Below are positions 1 to 8,768 of a stretch of 64,000 nucleotides of DNA, one piece after another. The notes beneath the pieces are model-generated. The model made no database searches, was not told the DNA's origin, and worked only from the letters and a program-made list of their open reading frames with translations. This DNA is from Acetobacterium wieringae (GTDB lineage Bacteria > Bacillota > Clostridia > Eubacteriales > Eubacteriaceae). The translations under genes were made by a program, and so were the position numbers. The stretch is from assembly GCF_001766835.1 (NCBI RefSeq), contig NZ_LKEU01000029.1, forward strand, positions 62,001 to 126,000, read 5' to 3'. The stretch's first letter is position 1. Every line of letters begins with the position of its first letter.

Positions 1-1
1 T

Positions 2-2329
2 CCGGGGATTTCAAATCGTATTTTTGTCAACGAAGATATTGGTAATAATATCAAAGAACTGATCATTAAAAATAATACCCTGGCCATCGGCTTGTCAACT
101 AAGGATTATAAAGGATTGGTTCAATTGACTGCTGATTCCTTTTATCGGATTGGCGTGTTAATGAAATTTGACAACATTCAGAAATCCGATAATGGTTTCA
201 TTATTGATATTACTACCATCAATCGTGTAAAGGTTCTGGATTTTACCTTCGAAGAAAAACAGATTACTGCTTCATATACTGTTCAAGATGATATACTGGA
301 CATTAATGCTGATGAAGAGCAGGAAATGATTGTTTACATTAAAGGATTGATGAAAGACTTAAGTCATAATTTTAAAGGAGCTGAGTATTTTGTCAGTATC
401 CTGGAAGGTCTGCCTTCATTAGAAGAAATTATGGGTTATACCATTCCGATGATGGGCATTCCATTAAAAAGCAAACAGGTTCTTTTAGAAATTGATTCAT
501 TAAAAGAACGTGCCTTGAGCTTTATTGACTATATTATCCGGGAAAAAGATTCGGTTCATTTGCAACTGGAAATCAGCAAAAAGTATTCCCAACGAAAGGA
601 TAAAACCTATCGTGAAGCGATGCTTCGGGAACAGTTAAAAAATATTAAAGCCGAACTCGGAGAACTCGATGAAGAGCTGGAAGAAGAAGCCGATTACCGC
701 AAAAAAGTGCTGGATTCGGATATGCCCCCGGATGTTAAAAAAATCGCCTTGAAAGAGGTCAGGAAATTTGAAAACTCACCGCCCAATGGGGGTGAAAGCA
801 ATGTGATTATGAACTATCTGGATTTGCTTTTAGAACTACCATGGACCAGTGAGAAAAAAGAAATTGATATTGAACACGCCAGAGCGGTATTGGAGTCTCA
901 TCATTTTGGTATCGATGATGTAAAAAAACGAATCATTGAACATCTGGCCGTAATGAAATTAAAAAAAGATAAACAAGGTTCAATCCTGCTGCTGGTGGGA
1001 CCTCCGGGAACCGGCAAAACCAGTTTGGGAAGGAGTATTGCTGAAGCGTTGGATCGTAAATACGTACGAGCCAGTCTGGGTGGGGTTCGGGATGAGGCTG
1101 AGATACGAGGCCATCGTAAAACATACCTGGGGGCAATGCCAGGACGTATCATTAAAGGTATTGCCAATGCTGAAGCTAAGAATCCGGTGTTTATCCTGGA
1201 TGAAATAGATAAAATGGGCATGTCCCACCAGGGTGATCCTGGTTCAGCTTTGCTGGAAGTATTAGACCCAGAACAAAATTGTACCTTCTCGGATCATTAC
1301 CTGGAAATCCCCTACGATTTATCAGAGGTATTTTTCATCGCAACAGCTAATGATTTGAGCACCATCCCAGCACCGCTCTTGGATCGGGCAGAAATAATCC
1401 AGCTGTCGAGTTATACCAACGGCGAAAAGAAACGGATTGCCATCGATCACCTGCTGCCAAGTGTTTTAAAAGACCATGGATTGACCACTGAGATGCTTCA
1501 GATTGAAGATTCTGCCATCGAAGCAATTGTTGAAAACTATACAGCTGAAGCGGGCGTTCGAGGTTTGACCAAGCAGTTGGCAAAAATTGCCCGAGTTGTG
1601 TCGGAAAAAATTGTCTCTAAAAAAGTTGAGCTTCCCTTTGTTGTGACAACGAAAAACCTGAGTGACGTGTTAGGTAATAAAACCAGACGCCATGAAAAAG
1701 CTGGTGAAAATAACAAACCTGGCGTGGTAACAGGAATGGCATGGACAGCAGTTGGTGGAGAAATTCTCTTTACCGAAGCAAGCCTGATGCCGGGAAGTGG
1801 TAAGTTGACGTTGACGGGCCAATTGGGTGATGTCATGAAAGAAAGTGCTACGATTGCGATGAGTCTGATCCGATCCCGCTTGGGTGATCTGGCCAATGGC
1901 TTTGACTACTTTAAAAATGATACCCATATTCATGTTCCGTCCGGATCAACACCTAAAGATGGACCATCCGCTGGCGTTACCCTAACGACTGCACTGGCTT
2001 CATTGATCCTGGGGAAACCGGTTGATTCAAAACTATCCATGACAGGGGAAATTACCTTAAGTGGTCAGGTATTACCGGTGGGCGGCATTAAAGAAAAGGT
2101 TATTGCTGCTCAACGCAGCGGCATCACAAAAGTATTATTGCCAAAAGATAATGAAAAAGATGTCAGTGATATTCCTGAAGAAGTGCGCAATGCCTTAACC
2201 ATTATTTATGTTGCAACCATTGAAGAAGTGCTAAAAGAGGCATTGGGGATCGAATTACCAGAATCTAAATTGGTATTAAATAGACCACAAGGTGATTCCA
2301 ATGTGCAACTGAGTATGGTTGAGGAATAA
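2..2329 (+). CDS. lon: ATP-dependent protease Lon (LonA type), 5'-truncated by window edge
   Basis: Cytosolic ATP-dependent serine protease that unfolds and degrades damaged or regulatory proteins. The frame is open from base 2, and the upstream residues still look like the Lon substrate-binding N domain, so the true start lies outside the window and the internal TTG at 92 is not it. Seen in order: remainder of the N domain, a coiled-coil rich linker, an AAA+ module with Walker A GPPGTGKTS (about nt 999-1025) and Walker B VFILDEIDK, then the protease domain with catalytic Ser in PKDGPSAG (codon near 1967) and catalytic Lys in GGIKEK (near 2090). All catalytic residues are present, so it should be active. 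It is a paralogue of the second lon at 26724-29108. A terminator follows, separating it from mutL. Confidence 0.95.
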   Translation, partial: PGISNRIFVNEDIGNNIKELIIKNNTLAIGLSTKDYKGLVQLTADSFYRIGVLMKFDNIQKSDNGFIIDITTINRVKVLDFTFEEKQITASYTVQDDILDINADEEQEMIVYIKGLMKDLSHNFKGAEYFVSILEGLPSLEEIMGYTIPMMGIPLKSKQVLLEIDSLKERALSFIDYIIREKDSVHLQLEISKKYSQRKDKTYREAMLREQLKNIKAELGELDEELEEEADYRKKVLDSDMPPDVKKIALKEVRKFENSPPNGGESNVIMNYLDLLLELPWTSEKKEIDIEHARAVLESHHFGIDDVKKRIIEHLAVMKLKKDKQGSILLLVGPPGTGKTSLGRSIAEALDRKYVRASLGGVRDEAEIRGHRKTYLGAMPGRIIKGIANAEAKNPVFILDEIDKMGMSHQGDPGSALLEVLDPEQNCTFSDHYLEIPYDLSEVFFIATANDLSTIPAPLLDRAEIIQLSSYTNGEKKRIAIDHLLPSVLKDHGLTTEMLQIEDSAIEAIVENYTAEAGVRGLTKQLAKIARVVSEKIVSKKVELPFVVTTKNLSDVLGNKTRRHEKAGENNKPGVVTGMAWTAVGGEILFTEASLMPGSGKLTLTGQLGDVMKESATIAMSLIRSRLGDLANGFDYFKNDTHIHVPSGSTPKDGPSAGVTLTTALASLILGKPVDSKLSMTGEITLSGQVLPVGGIKEKVIAAQRSGITKVLLPKDNEKDVSDIPEEVRNALTIIYVATIEEVLKEALGIELPESKLVLNRPQGDSNVQLSMVEE

Positions 2330-2380
2330 ATTCCATTATTAAAAAAAGCGATAAGAAAAAGCTGTTGAGTAGAGTAGAAA

Positions 2381-2411
2381 GGAAGCTGTCAAATGGCAGC
2401 TTTCTTTTTTT
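2381..2411 (+). terminator. Rho-independent terminator after lon
   Basis: A 10-bp stem (GGAAGCTGTC with GGCAGCTTTC, including two G-U pairs) around a four-base loop is followed by a T-rich run. It ends the lon transcript and insulates mutL. Confidence 0.85.
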
Positions 2412-2424
2412 CTAACCGGTTCAG

Positions 2425-2453
2425 TCGACGGCTGTATTTTCTTATGATATAAT
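2425..2453 (+). promoter_or_regulatory. Promoter of mutL, placing +1 at or next to the ATG
   Basis: A perfect -10 TATAAT (2448-2453) is preceded at 17 bp by TCGACG (2425-2430), a 4/6 match to the -35 consensus. The mutL ATG is at 2461, seven bases after the -10, so the transcript would have essentially no leader. Confidence 0.65.
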
Positions 2454-2460
2454 ATCTCCC

Positions 2461-4557
2461 ATGAAAATTAAGATGTTAAATAACGAAACAATCAATAAAA
2501 TAGCCGCTGGTGAAGTTATCATCCGGCCAGTATCTGTGGTAAAGGAACTGGTGGAAAATGCCATTGATGCTGGAGCAGATCAGATTACGGTGATTGTTGA
2601 GGCAGGCGGTAAAAACCGAATAACGGTTCGGGACAATGGTTGTGGGATAGCGTATAATGAGATTCCATTGGCCTTTAAACGTCATGCCACCAGCAAGTTG
2701 TCAACCATTGAAGATCTGGAAGAAATTGAATCGCTGGGGTTTAGAGGCGAAGCCTTGTCCAGTGTAGCGGCGGTGGCTAAGGTTCAGATTACGACGCGAT
2801 TCGAGAATGAAGAGATTGGGAGCCAGGCCCTGTTCGAGGGGGGGGCTCTCATTCATCAGCGGGTCTGCGCCTATAATCGGGGGACTGAAATTACAGTGAA
2901 AGATTTGTTCTATAATACCCCGGCCCGTCGAAAGCATTTGGAAAAGGACAAAAAGGAAGAGGCGATCCTCCGGGATCAGTTAGAGAAAATTGCTATTTCG
3001 CGCCCGGAGATTCGTTTCCAACTAAGCAGTAATGGACGAATGGTTCTCGAAACCCCCGGCACAGGAAAGGTAATCGATGTGGTCAAAAAACTTTTCGGGG
3101 GTGAAATGGCAGACAATCTGATAACCCTTAATTATGAAAATAAGCCGATGAAACTGGGAGGGTTTGTAGGGAATCTAAAAACGATGAGAACGCATCGGGA
3201 AGATCAAATGTTTTTTATAAACGGACGATTTGTCAAAAACAACCGACTATCAAAAGCATTAGACGAAGCGTTTGATGGATATAGTATGAAACACCAGCAT
3301 CCCCTGGGTATTGTTTTTATTGAACTACCTGGTCGAATGTTGGATGTAAACATCCATCCGGCTAAAACGGAAATAAAGATTCTTAATGAAAGCCTGGTTT
3401 GCTTGCTTTTTAAACAGGGGATCAGAGAAACGCTCAGAAATGCCAGTCTGATTGTTGAGTTGGGGACAGCACACACGGTTGATTTTGACGATGTTAATGA
3501 GAAAAATAAATACGCAGATAAAAAACCGACTGGTAACCATGACGCAGAGATTTTTTATAACGCTGGCAAAATGATAAGCGTGTCAGTAGCACAAAATAAC
3601 CAGCCAGAAGAGCAAACTACCATTGAGACAGTGCTGAGTAGTAGCGCTTTGATGACTTCTGCGAACTGTTTGGATACGGAATTGTCATCGTCTGAAAAGC
3701 GGATGGGGTTTGGTGTTGATCAGAGAAAATCGGCTTTAACTGGACAATCAGAGAAAGCTCAAAACACCGCACCATTAACCGAAAGCTTAAAGGCAGGAAA
3801 GATGGCATTGTCTGAGAATGCTGACGTGTATTTTTCATCGGATCGGTACAGGCAGGTTGATAATGATTTGAACATCTTCGAGTCGGGTCGGCCCAATCCG
3901 GAAAAGGGTATTCAGGTATCAGGCAGTTCAACAAGTGCCAGAGCGGACATTAAATATCTGACCAAAATGAAAATTGTCGGACAATTGTTTAATGTCTATA
4001 TTCTACTGGAGGGAGACAAGGAAATCTATCTCCTGGATCAACATGCTGCCCACGAGGCATTCTTAACCCAGGAACTGATGCATCTGTTTAATCGTCAAGA
4101 GGTTCTTCCCAGCCAAGGGTTGATGACGCCAATACCGATTAAAATTCGGCCAAAAGATTTAGTGGGAATTGAACAGACCCTGGCGCAATATAAAAATCTG
4201 GGTTTTGACTGCGATGTTTTTGGTGAAGACACGCTGTTGGTTCGAAGTGTTCCGATATTGCTTGGGGAACCCCAGAGTCCGGATTTGCTAAAATTGATGA
4301 TTGACGAGAATTTATTTGAGTGTGATGACAGGTTTTGCGTAAATAACGTTTTTTCAGAAAAAACACAGAATAAAATCATTTCCATGGCCTGTAAAGCTGC
4401 CATTAAGGGCGGGCAATCCTTAACTCAGGTCGAAATTAAAAGATTGCTCGAGAATTTGACAAATCTTGATAATCCCTACACCTGTCCCCATGGTCGCCCC
4501 ATTATAATGAGATTAAAGGAATATGAATTAATGAAATTATTCAAGCGGGTAATATAA
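2461..4557 (+). CDS. mutL: DNA mismatch repair protein MutL
   Basis: MutL links mismatch recognition by MutS to strand incision; in bacteria without MutH it is itself the nicking endonuclease. The 698-residue protein begins with the GHKL ATPase domain (KIAAGEVI near residue 14, ENAIDAGA, DNGCGI, GFRGEAL), followed by the transducer domain. A poorly conserved linker covers about residues 330-500, and a C-terminal dimerisation/endonuclease domain carries DQHAAHE, an ACKAAIKGG segment and CPHGRP, all hallmarks of endonuclease-type MutL. In the metal motif DQHA-x2-E-x4-E the last Glu is Gln here, with a Glu one residue later. No Shine-Dalgarno is visible before the ATG and the promoter -10 is seven bases upstream. 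mutS is not immediately upstream. miaA follows after one base, so the two are probably cotranscribed. Confidence 0.97.
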   Translation: MKIKMLNNETINKIAAGEVIIRPVSVVKELVENAIDAGADQITVIVEAGGKNRITVRDNGCGIAYNEIPLAFKRHATSKLSTIEDLEEIESLGFRGEALSSVAAVAKVQITTRFENEEIGSQALFEGGALIHQRVCAYNRGTEITVKDLFYNTPARRKHLEKDKKEEAILRDQLEKIAISRPEIRFQLSSNGRMVLETPGTGKVIDVVKKLFGGEMADNLITLNYENKPMKLGGFVGNLKTMRTHREDQMFFINGRFVKNNRLSKALDEAFDGYSMKHQHPLGIVFIELPGRMLDVNIHPAKTEIKILNESLVCLLFKQGIRETLRNASLIVELGTAHTVDFDDVNEKNKYADKKPTGNHDAEIFYNAGKMISVSVAQNNQPEEQTTIETVLSSSALMTSANCLDTELSSSEKRMGFGVDQRKSALTGQSEKAQNTAPLTESLKAGKMALSENADVYFSSDRYRQVDNDLNIFESGRPNPEKGIQVSGSSTSARADIKYLTKMKIVGQLFNVYILLEGDKEIYLLDQHAAHEAFLTQELMHLFNRQEVLPSQGLMTPIPIKIRPKDLVGIEQTLAQYKNLGFDCDVFGEDTLLVRSVPILLGEPQSPDLLKLMIDENLFECDDRFCVNNVFSEKTQNKIISMACKAAIKGGQSLTQVEIKRLLENLTNLDNPYTCPHGRPIIMRLKEYELMKLFKRVI

Positions 4558-4558
4558 T

Positions 4559-5524
4559 ATGGAAGTAAAAAAACCGAAAATAGTAGTCATTGTAGGGCCA
4601 ACAGCCAGCGGAAAAACGGCCCTGGGCGTAGCTCTCGCAAAAAAACTCAACGGCGAAGTCGTTTCAGCCGACTCCATGCAAATCTATAAACACATGAATA
4701 TCGGCACGGCCAAGGTTACCTCAGAAGAGATGCAAGGGGTGCCCCATCACCTGATTGACTGTGTGCCGCCAGATGAAGAGTTCAGTGTGGCTAAGTATAA
4801 AGAGGCAGCGCTTGAAGCCATCGAAGAAATTCTTATAAAAGGAAAACTTCCTATTATAATAGGTGGGACTGGATTATATATCAACAGTCTGAGTCTCCCA
4901 TGGGATTTTCAAAAAAAAGACAGTGATGAGACAATTCGGTGGCGATTAACGGCTGAAGCTGAAGTTCTGGGCAAAGATGCATTGTATGAGCGATTAAAAT
5001 TGGTGGATCCAGCCACTGCAGAAATCGTTCATCCCAACAATCTAAACCGCATTATCCGGGCATTGGAAATCTATGAGCTCACAGGCAAACCAAAATCTCA
5101 TTTTGATGAAGAATCAAGAAAACAGGAAGTGCCCTACGATTATATTATGATCGGTTTGGATTGGGATCGGGAGACTCTTTATAATCGAATAAATCATCGG
5201 GTCGATCGGATGATCGAGGAAGGTCTGATCGAAGAAACAAAAATGCTGATTGAAAGGGGTTATGATTGGAACCTGACATCGTTGAAGGCAATAGGCTATA
5301 AGGAATTGAAGCCTTATCTGGAAGGTGAGTCCACTTTGGCAGAAGTGGTCAGTATTTTGAAACGGGATTCCCGTCACTATGCCAAACGTCAAATGACGTG
5401 GTTTCGAAAGGATGAGCGTATCCAATGGCTAAAAATGGGTGAACCTAGTAATTTAGAAACTCAGGTTATGGAATGCCTTAGTCTGATTAAACCACAGTTA
5501 GAATCAATAAATGAAAGCGAGTAA
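4559..5524 (+). CDS. miaA: tRNA dimethylallyltransferase MiaA
   Basis: Transfers a dimethylallyl group from DMAPP to N6 of A37 in tRNAs reading UNN codons, in the cytosol. The 321-residue protein has the usual family length. It shows the P-loop GPTASGKT near residue 13, the catalytic-loop motif DSMQIY, GGTGLYINSL, and a C-terminal Arg/Lys-rich region (SRHYAKRQMTWFRKD) typical of tRNA binding. It starts one base after the mutL stop, so the two genes form a tight operon, a common mutL-miaA pairing. Confidence 0.96.
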   Translation: MEVKKPKIVVIVGPTASGKTALGVALAKKLNGEVVSADSMQIYKHMNIGTAKVTSEEMQGVPHHLIDCVPPDEEFSVAKYKEAALEAIEEILIKGKLPIIIGGTGLYINSLSLPWDFQKKDSDETIRWRLTAEAEVLGKDALYERLKLVDPATAEIVHPNNLNRIIRALEIYELTGKPKSHFDEESRKQEVPYDYIMIGLDWDRETLYNRINHRVDRMIEEGLIEETKMLIERGYDWNLTSLKAIGYKELKPYLEGESTLAEVVSILKRDSRHYAKRQMTWFRKDERIQWLKMGEPSNLETQVMECLSLIKPQLESINESE

Positions 5525-5529
5525 ATTGT

Positions 5530-6834
5530 TTGAACATTCAAAATGACATTAAAACCCATCTTGAACAGGAATTTAAAATATCAGAGTCAGTTATTAATTT
5601 CGTAAAAAATACAGAAAAAGATATCGCACTACAGTTGAAGAAATTGGACGATTTGTCGGAGTTGCATCAGTATCGGGTGATTAAAGCCATGCAAAAGGCA
5701 GGTTTGGGAGATCGCCACTTCACCGTTTCGACCGGTTATGGTTATGACGATGTGGGTCGGGAAGTAGTGGAAGCTATTTATGCTGATGTATTTGGTGCAG
5801 AAGACGCTTTGGTGCGACCGCATATTTCATCGGGGACGCATGCAATAGCATTGGCTCTCTATGGTGTATTGCGGCCTGGTGACCATTTATTGGCTATTAC
5901 TGGTTCACCTTATGACACCATACGTACTGTTATTGGTCTGGAAGACACTGGTATTGGCCAGGGAACGATTAAAGAGTTTGGGGTAAACTACGATCAGATT
6001 GAACTGCTCTCAAACGGCTGTTTTGATGAGTCAGCCATACTTGCTGCAATCACTCCAGAGACAAAAATGATCTATCTGCAACGTTCTACTGGCTATAGCT
6101 GGCGTGCTGCGCTTCAAATGGATGAGATGGAAAAGATGATCAAAAAAATTCGTAAAGTAAAAGCAGACGTCATTGTTTTTGTTGACAATTGCTACGGCGA
6201 ATTTATGGATCGAGTTGAGCCGGTGTCCATCGGGGCAGATTTGATGGCCGGTTCCCTGATTAAAAATCCCGGTGGCGGTTTGGCTCCAACTGGCGGCTAT
6301 GTAGCGGGACGGGCAGATCTGGTTCATCTGGCTGCCTGCCGACTGGCGGCGCCTGGAGTTGCCAGAGAAACAGGGGCAACACTGGGAATTAATCGAACGT
6401 TGTTGCAAGGTCTCTTCCTGGCACCAACTGTAGTTGCTCAGGCAATTAAGTCGGCGGTGCTTTTGGCAGCTTGCTATAAAAAGCTGGGCTTTGCTGTTTG
6501 CCCGGAAGTGTCAGATTATCGCAGTGATATTATTCAGAGCATTTGTTTAAAAACGGCTGAAGGGGTCAAGACTTTTTGCCGGGCAATTCAGGAGGCGGCC
6601 CCGGTTGATAGCCAGGCCACTCCTGAACCCTGGGACATGCCCGGCTATTCAGATCCGATAATTATGGCAGCAGGGGCTTTTATTCAAGGATCTTCCATTG
6701 AACTCTCAGCTGATGCGCCGATGCGAGAACCTTATTATGTCTATTTTCAGGGGGGACTGACCCATTTTCATGGCAAACTGGGGGTTTTGCTTAGCCTCCA
6801 GCGGCTTAAGGATAAGCAACTCGTAAAAATATAA
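5530..6834 (+). CDS. PLP-dependent protein of the aluminium resistance / methionine gamma-lyase-like family (YnbB type)
   Basis: A 434-residue fold-type I PLP enzyme of the family often named aluminium resistance protein (Pfam Alum_res), related to Cys/Met metabolism enzymes. Supporting segments are HISSGTHAIALALYG, which would hold the PLP phosphate, VDNCYGEF with the ring-contacting Asp, and SLIKNPGGGLAPTGGY with the likely Schiff-base Lys. The first in-frame start is TTG at 5530; the upstream GAAAGCGAG is only a weak ribosome site, so the start is not certain. It lies five bases after miaA, and homologues often sit next to miaA/hfq in Firmicutes. The true substrate is not established, and the aluminium name comes from an old phenotype. 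Confidence 0.88.
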   Translation: MNIQNDIKTHLEQEFKISESVINFVKNTEKDIALQLKKLDDLSELHQYRVIKAMQKAGLGDRHFTVSTGYGYDDVGREVVEAIYADVFGAEDALVRPHISSGTHAIALALYGVLRPGDHLLAITGSPYDTIRTVIGLEDTGIGQGTIKEFGVNYDQIELLSNGCFDESAILAAITPETKMIYLQRSTGYSWRAALQMDEMEKMIKKIRKVKADVIVFVDNCYGEFMDRVEPVSIGADLMAGSLIKNPGGGLAPTGGYVAGRADLVHLAACRLAAPGVARETGATLGINRTLLQGLFLAPTVVAQAIKSAVLLAACYKKLGFAVCPEVSDYRSDIIQSICLKTAEGVKTFCRAIQEAAPVDSQATPEPWDMPGYSDPIIMAAGAFIQGSSIELSADAPMREPYYVYFQGGLTHFHGKLGVLLSLQRLKDKQLVKI

Positions 6835-6865
6835 AAATTAAGATAAAGAATTTGAGGTAATTAAA

Positions 6866-7039
6866 ATGATAACAAAAGAAAAAATTGATCGAATCAACGA
6901 ATTGGCCCGGAAGAAAAAAGAGTGTGGGTTGACTGAAGATGAATCGGATGAACAAATGACATTGCGAGCTGAATATTTATCGGCTGTTAGAACAAATTTG
7001 AGAGCCCAACTGGACAATATTGAAATTGTCGATAAGTAG
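6866..7039 (+). CDS. Small DUF896 family protein (YnzC-like), 57 aa
   Basis: A short ATG-initiated frame encodes 57 residues beginning MITKEKIDRINELARKKK and containing GLTEDESDEQ and LRAEYLSAVRTNLRAQLDNI, the characteristic pattern of the two-helix DUF896/YnzC family. A ribosome site GAGGT lies nine bases upstream. Members are cytosolic helical hairpins widespread in Firmicutes, and their molecular role is not known. It lies between the PLP enzyme and the M18 aminopeptidase on the same strand with short gaps, so cotranscription is likely. Confidence 0.9.
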   Translation: MITKEKIDRINELARKKKECGLTEDESDEQMTLRAEYLSAVRTNLRAQLDNIEIVDK

Positions 7040-7076
7040 AATTGTAAACGAGTCTAGAAACTAAGGAGAAAATGAC

Positions 7077-8513
7077 ATGAAAAATAAAGACAAAGAAAAG
7101 AGCCCTGCTGTTATGCTTCAGGAACAGCTTGGAAAAAAATGGGAGTTGGCATGGAAAGACCTTGGTGATGAAGAGGTTGAAGAAGTCAAGGCTATCAGCA
7201 ATGACTATATGCGCTTTTTGACAGCTGGAAAAACCGAACGGCAATGTGTTGAGCTCAGTGTTGAATTGGCTGAAAAGGCTGGTTTTAAACCCTTGGAGAC
7301 CTATCAGAAAACCGGGGAAATCAAGCCTGGTGATAAGGTTTATATGATTCATAAAGACAAAACTGTCGCTTTCTTTGTGGCTGGTAGCGAACCGATTGAA
7401 AAAGGAATGGCTATTGTTGGTGCCCATATTGATTCGCCCCGATTGGATTTAAAGCCATCGCCGTTGTATGAAAGTGATGATATGGCTTTCTTCAAGACCC
7501 ACTACTACGGTGGCATAAAAAAATACCATTGGGTGACCATCCCGCTGGCTATGCACGGAACAGTCGTAAAAAAAGACGGTGAAACAGTCAACATTTCTAT
7601 TGGAGAAGCCCCAGAAGATCCTGTTTTTTGTATCACGGACTTACTGCCTCACTTATCTCAAGAACAAAATACAAAAAAAATGACTGAGGGGATTACTGGA
7701 GAAGGGCTCAACATTATTGTGGGGAGCCAGCCATATCCGGAAAAAGATCTCAAAGAGGGTGTTAAACTAAACATACTGAATCATTTATATACAAAATATG
7801 GGATGATGGAAGAAGATTTTGCCACTGCTGAACTGGAAGTAGTGCCGGCCGGGGCAGCCCGAAATGTTGGTTTCGATGAAAGTCTGATTGGGGGATATGG
7901 CCAGGATGATCGGATCTGTGCCTACACGGCGCTCCGTGCTTTGGTTGATCAGGAGACGGTTCCGATTCGCACACGATGTGTAATCTTGGCTGATAAGGAA
8001 GAAATCGGCAGTGTAGGCAACACCGGTATGCATTCTCGTTTTTTTGAAAACGCTGTAGCTGAACTTATCGATTTGATGGATGTGAATAAACCAGAATTGG
8101 CCATCCGCCGATGTTTTATGAATTCTGAAATGCTTTCTGCTGATGTTACTGCTGGCGTTGATCCTAACTTTGCCGGTACCCACGATAAAGGCAATGCTCC
8201 GTATATTGGTAAAGGAATGGTTTTATCAAAGTATGGTGGTGCCCGCGGAAAATCCGGATCCAATGATGCGCATGCGGCGTTTATGGGAAAAATGAGACAA
8301 ACACTGGAAGCAGCTGGGGTGGTTTGGCAAATGGGAGAGCTTGGCCGGGTAGATCTTGGTGGCGGAGGAACCATTGCCCATATTCTAGCTGAGTATGGAA
8401 TGGATGTGTTGGATTGTGGTCCAGCGCTATTAAGTATGCACTCGCCATTTGAATTGGCTTCTAAAGTTGATCTTTTTATGTGTTATAAGGGCTATAAAAG
8501 CTTTCTGGCGTAG
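7077..8513 (+). CDS. M18 family aminopeptidase
   Basis: A 478-residue metallo-aminopeptidase of the M18 family (aspartyl aminopeptidase / aminopeptidase I type). These enzymes form large tetrahedral cytosolic complexes that clip N-terminal residues from peptides. Metal- and catalysis-related segments are visible: VGAHIDSPRLDLKP, GQDDRICAYTALRAL, ILADKEEIGSVGNTG, and the C-terminal SMHSPFELASK. AAGGAG precedes the ATG at a good distance. The length is normal and no residue looks damaged. The next gene is rnfC, 325 bases away with its own promoter region, so this gene probably ends the upstream transcription unit. Confidence 0.93.
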   Translation: MKNKDKEKSPAVMLQEQLGKKWELAWKDLGDEEVEEVKAISNDYMRFLTAGKTERQCVELSVELAEKAGFKPLETYQKTGEIKPGDKVYMIHKDKTVAFFVAGSEPIEKGMAIVGAHIDSPRLDLKPSPLYESDDMAFFKTHYYGGIKKYHWVTIPLAMHGTVVKKDGETVNISIGEAPEDPVFCITDLLPHLSQEQNTKKMTEGITGEGLNIIVGSQPYPEKDLKEGVKLNILNHLYTKYGMMEEDFATAELEVVPAGAARNVGFDESLIGGYGQDDRICAYTALRALVDQETVPIRTRCVILADKEEIGSVGNTGMHSRFFENAVAELIDLMDVNKPELAIRRCFMNSEMLSADVTAGVDPNFAGTHDKGNAPYIGKGMVLSKYGGARGKSGSNDAHAAFMGKMRQTLEAAGVVWQMGELGRVDLGGGGTIAHILAEYGMDVLDCGPALLSMHSPFELASKVDLFMCYKGYKSFLA

Positions 8514-8566
8514 CAAAATGACAAAATAATACCTGTTAAGACGAAATACAGATTTGAAAAACGCAT

Positions 8567-8596
8567 TTGTTAATATAGTAACAAATGCCATATAAT
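8567..8596 (+). promoter_or_regulatory. Promoter with overlapping Rex operator upstream of the rnf operon
   Basis: Bases 8567-8584 read TTGTTAATATAGTAACAA, matching the Rex (redox-sensing repressor) consensus TTGTTAA-N4-TTAACAA at every fixed position but one (G for T at 8578). It lies within a 10+10 bp inverted repeat at 8563-8588. The same bases supply a -35 TTGTTA (8567-8572), with a perfect -10 TATAAT at 8591-8596 and an 18-bp spacer. The operator therefore covers the -35 and most of the spacer, as expected for repression. Rex leaves DNA when NADH/NAD+ is high. Control of rnf by Rex is inferred from the site. Confidence 0.72.
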
Positions 8597-8631
8597 CCAT
8601 TTGTGGTTTTTGTCAGATAAATGTTCACCTT

Positions 8632-8690
8632 AAAATGATAATTATGGTCTAGAATTTACACTTTTAGAACTATAAATTATCATTTTTTTT
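8632..8690 (+). terminator. Long AT-rich hairpin with T tract: terminator of the upstream gene or attenuator in the rnf leader
   Basis: AAAATGATAATT (8632-8643) pairs perfectly with AATTATCATTTT (8675-8686). The helix continues for eight more pairs (8644-8651 with 8665-8673), allowing single-base bulges at 8669 and 8674, and T8 ends the element (8683-8690). It lies downstream of the Rex-controlled promoter and upstream of rnfC. It could end aminopeptidase transcripts, or act as an attenuator for rnf transcripts from the distal promoter. Confidence 0.6.
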
Positions 8691-8759
8691 ATGGGCCCAG
8701 CGGGTACAGTATTATTTTAAACAAATTTATCAATTCGTATGGAAAAAAAATAATTTATA

Positions 8760-8768
8760 TGTTATGAT
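8760..8768 (+). promoter_or_regulatory. Extended -10 promoter candidate proximal to rnfC
   Basis: TGTTATGAT (8760-8768) has the TGN extension followed by a 5/6 match to the -10 box. The -35 region is poor. Initiation here would give a leader of roughly 60 bases before rnfC and bypass the upstream hairpin. Confidence 0.45.

Noticed and set aside
901..1896. Several minus-strand frames of 70-120 codons inside lon
   Set aside because: They are mirrors of the conserved lon coding sequence with no family resemblance or ribosome sites.
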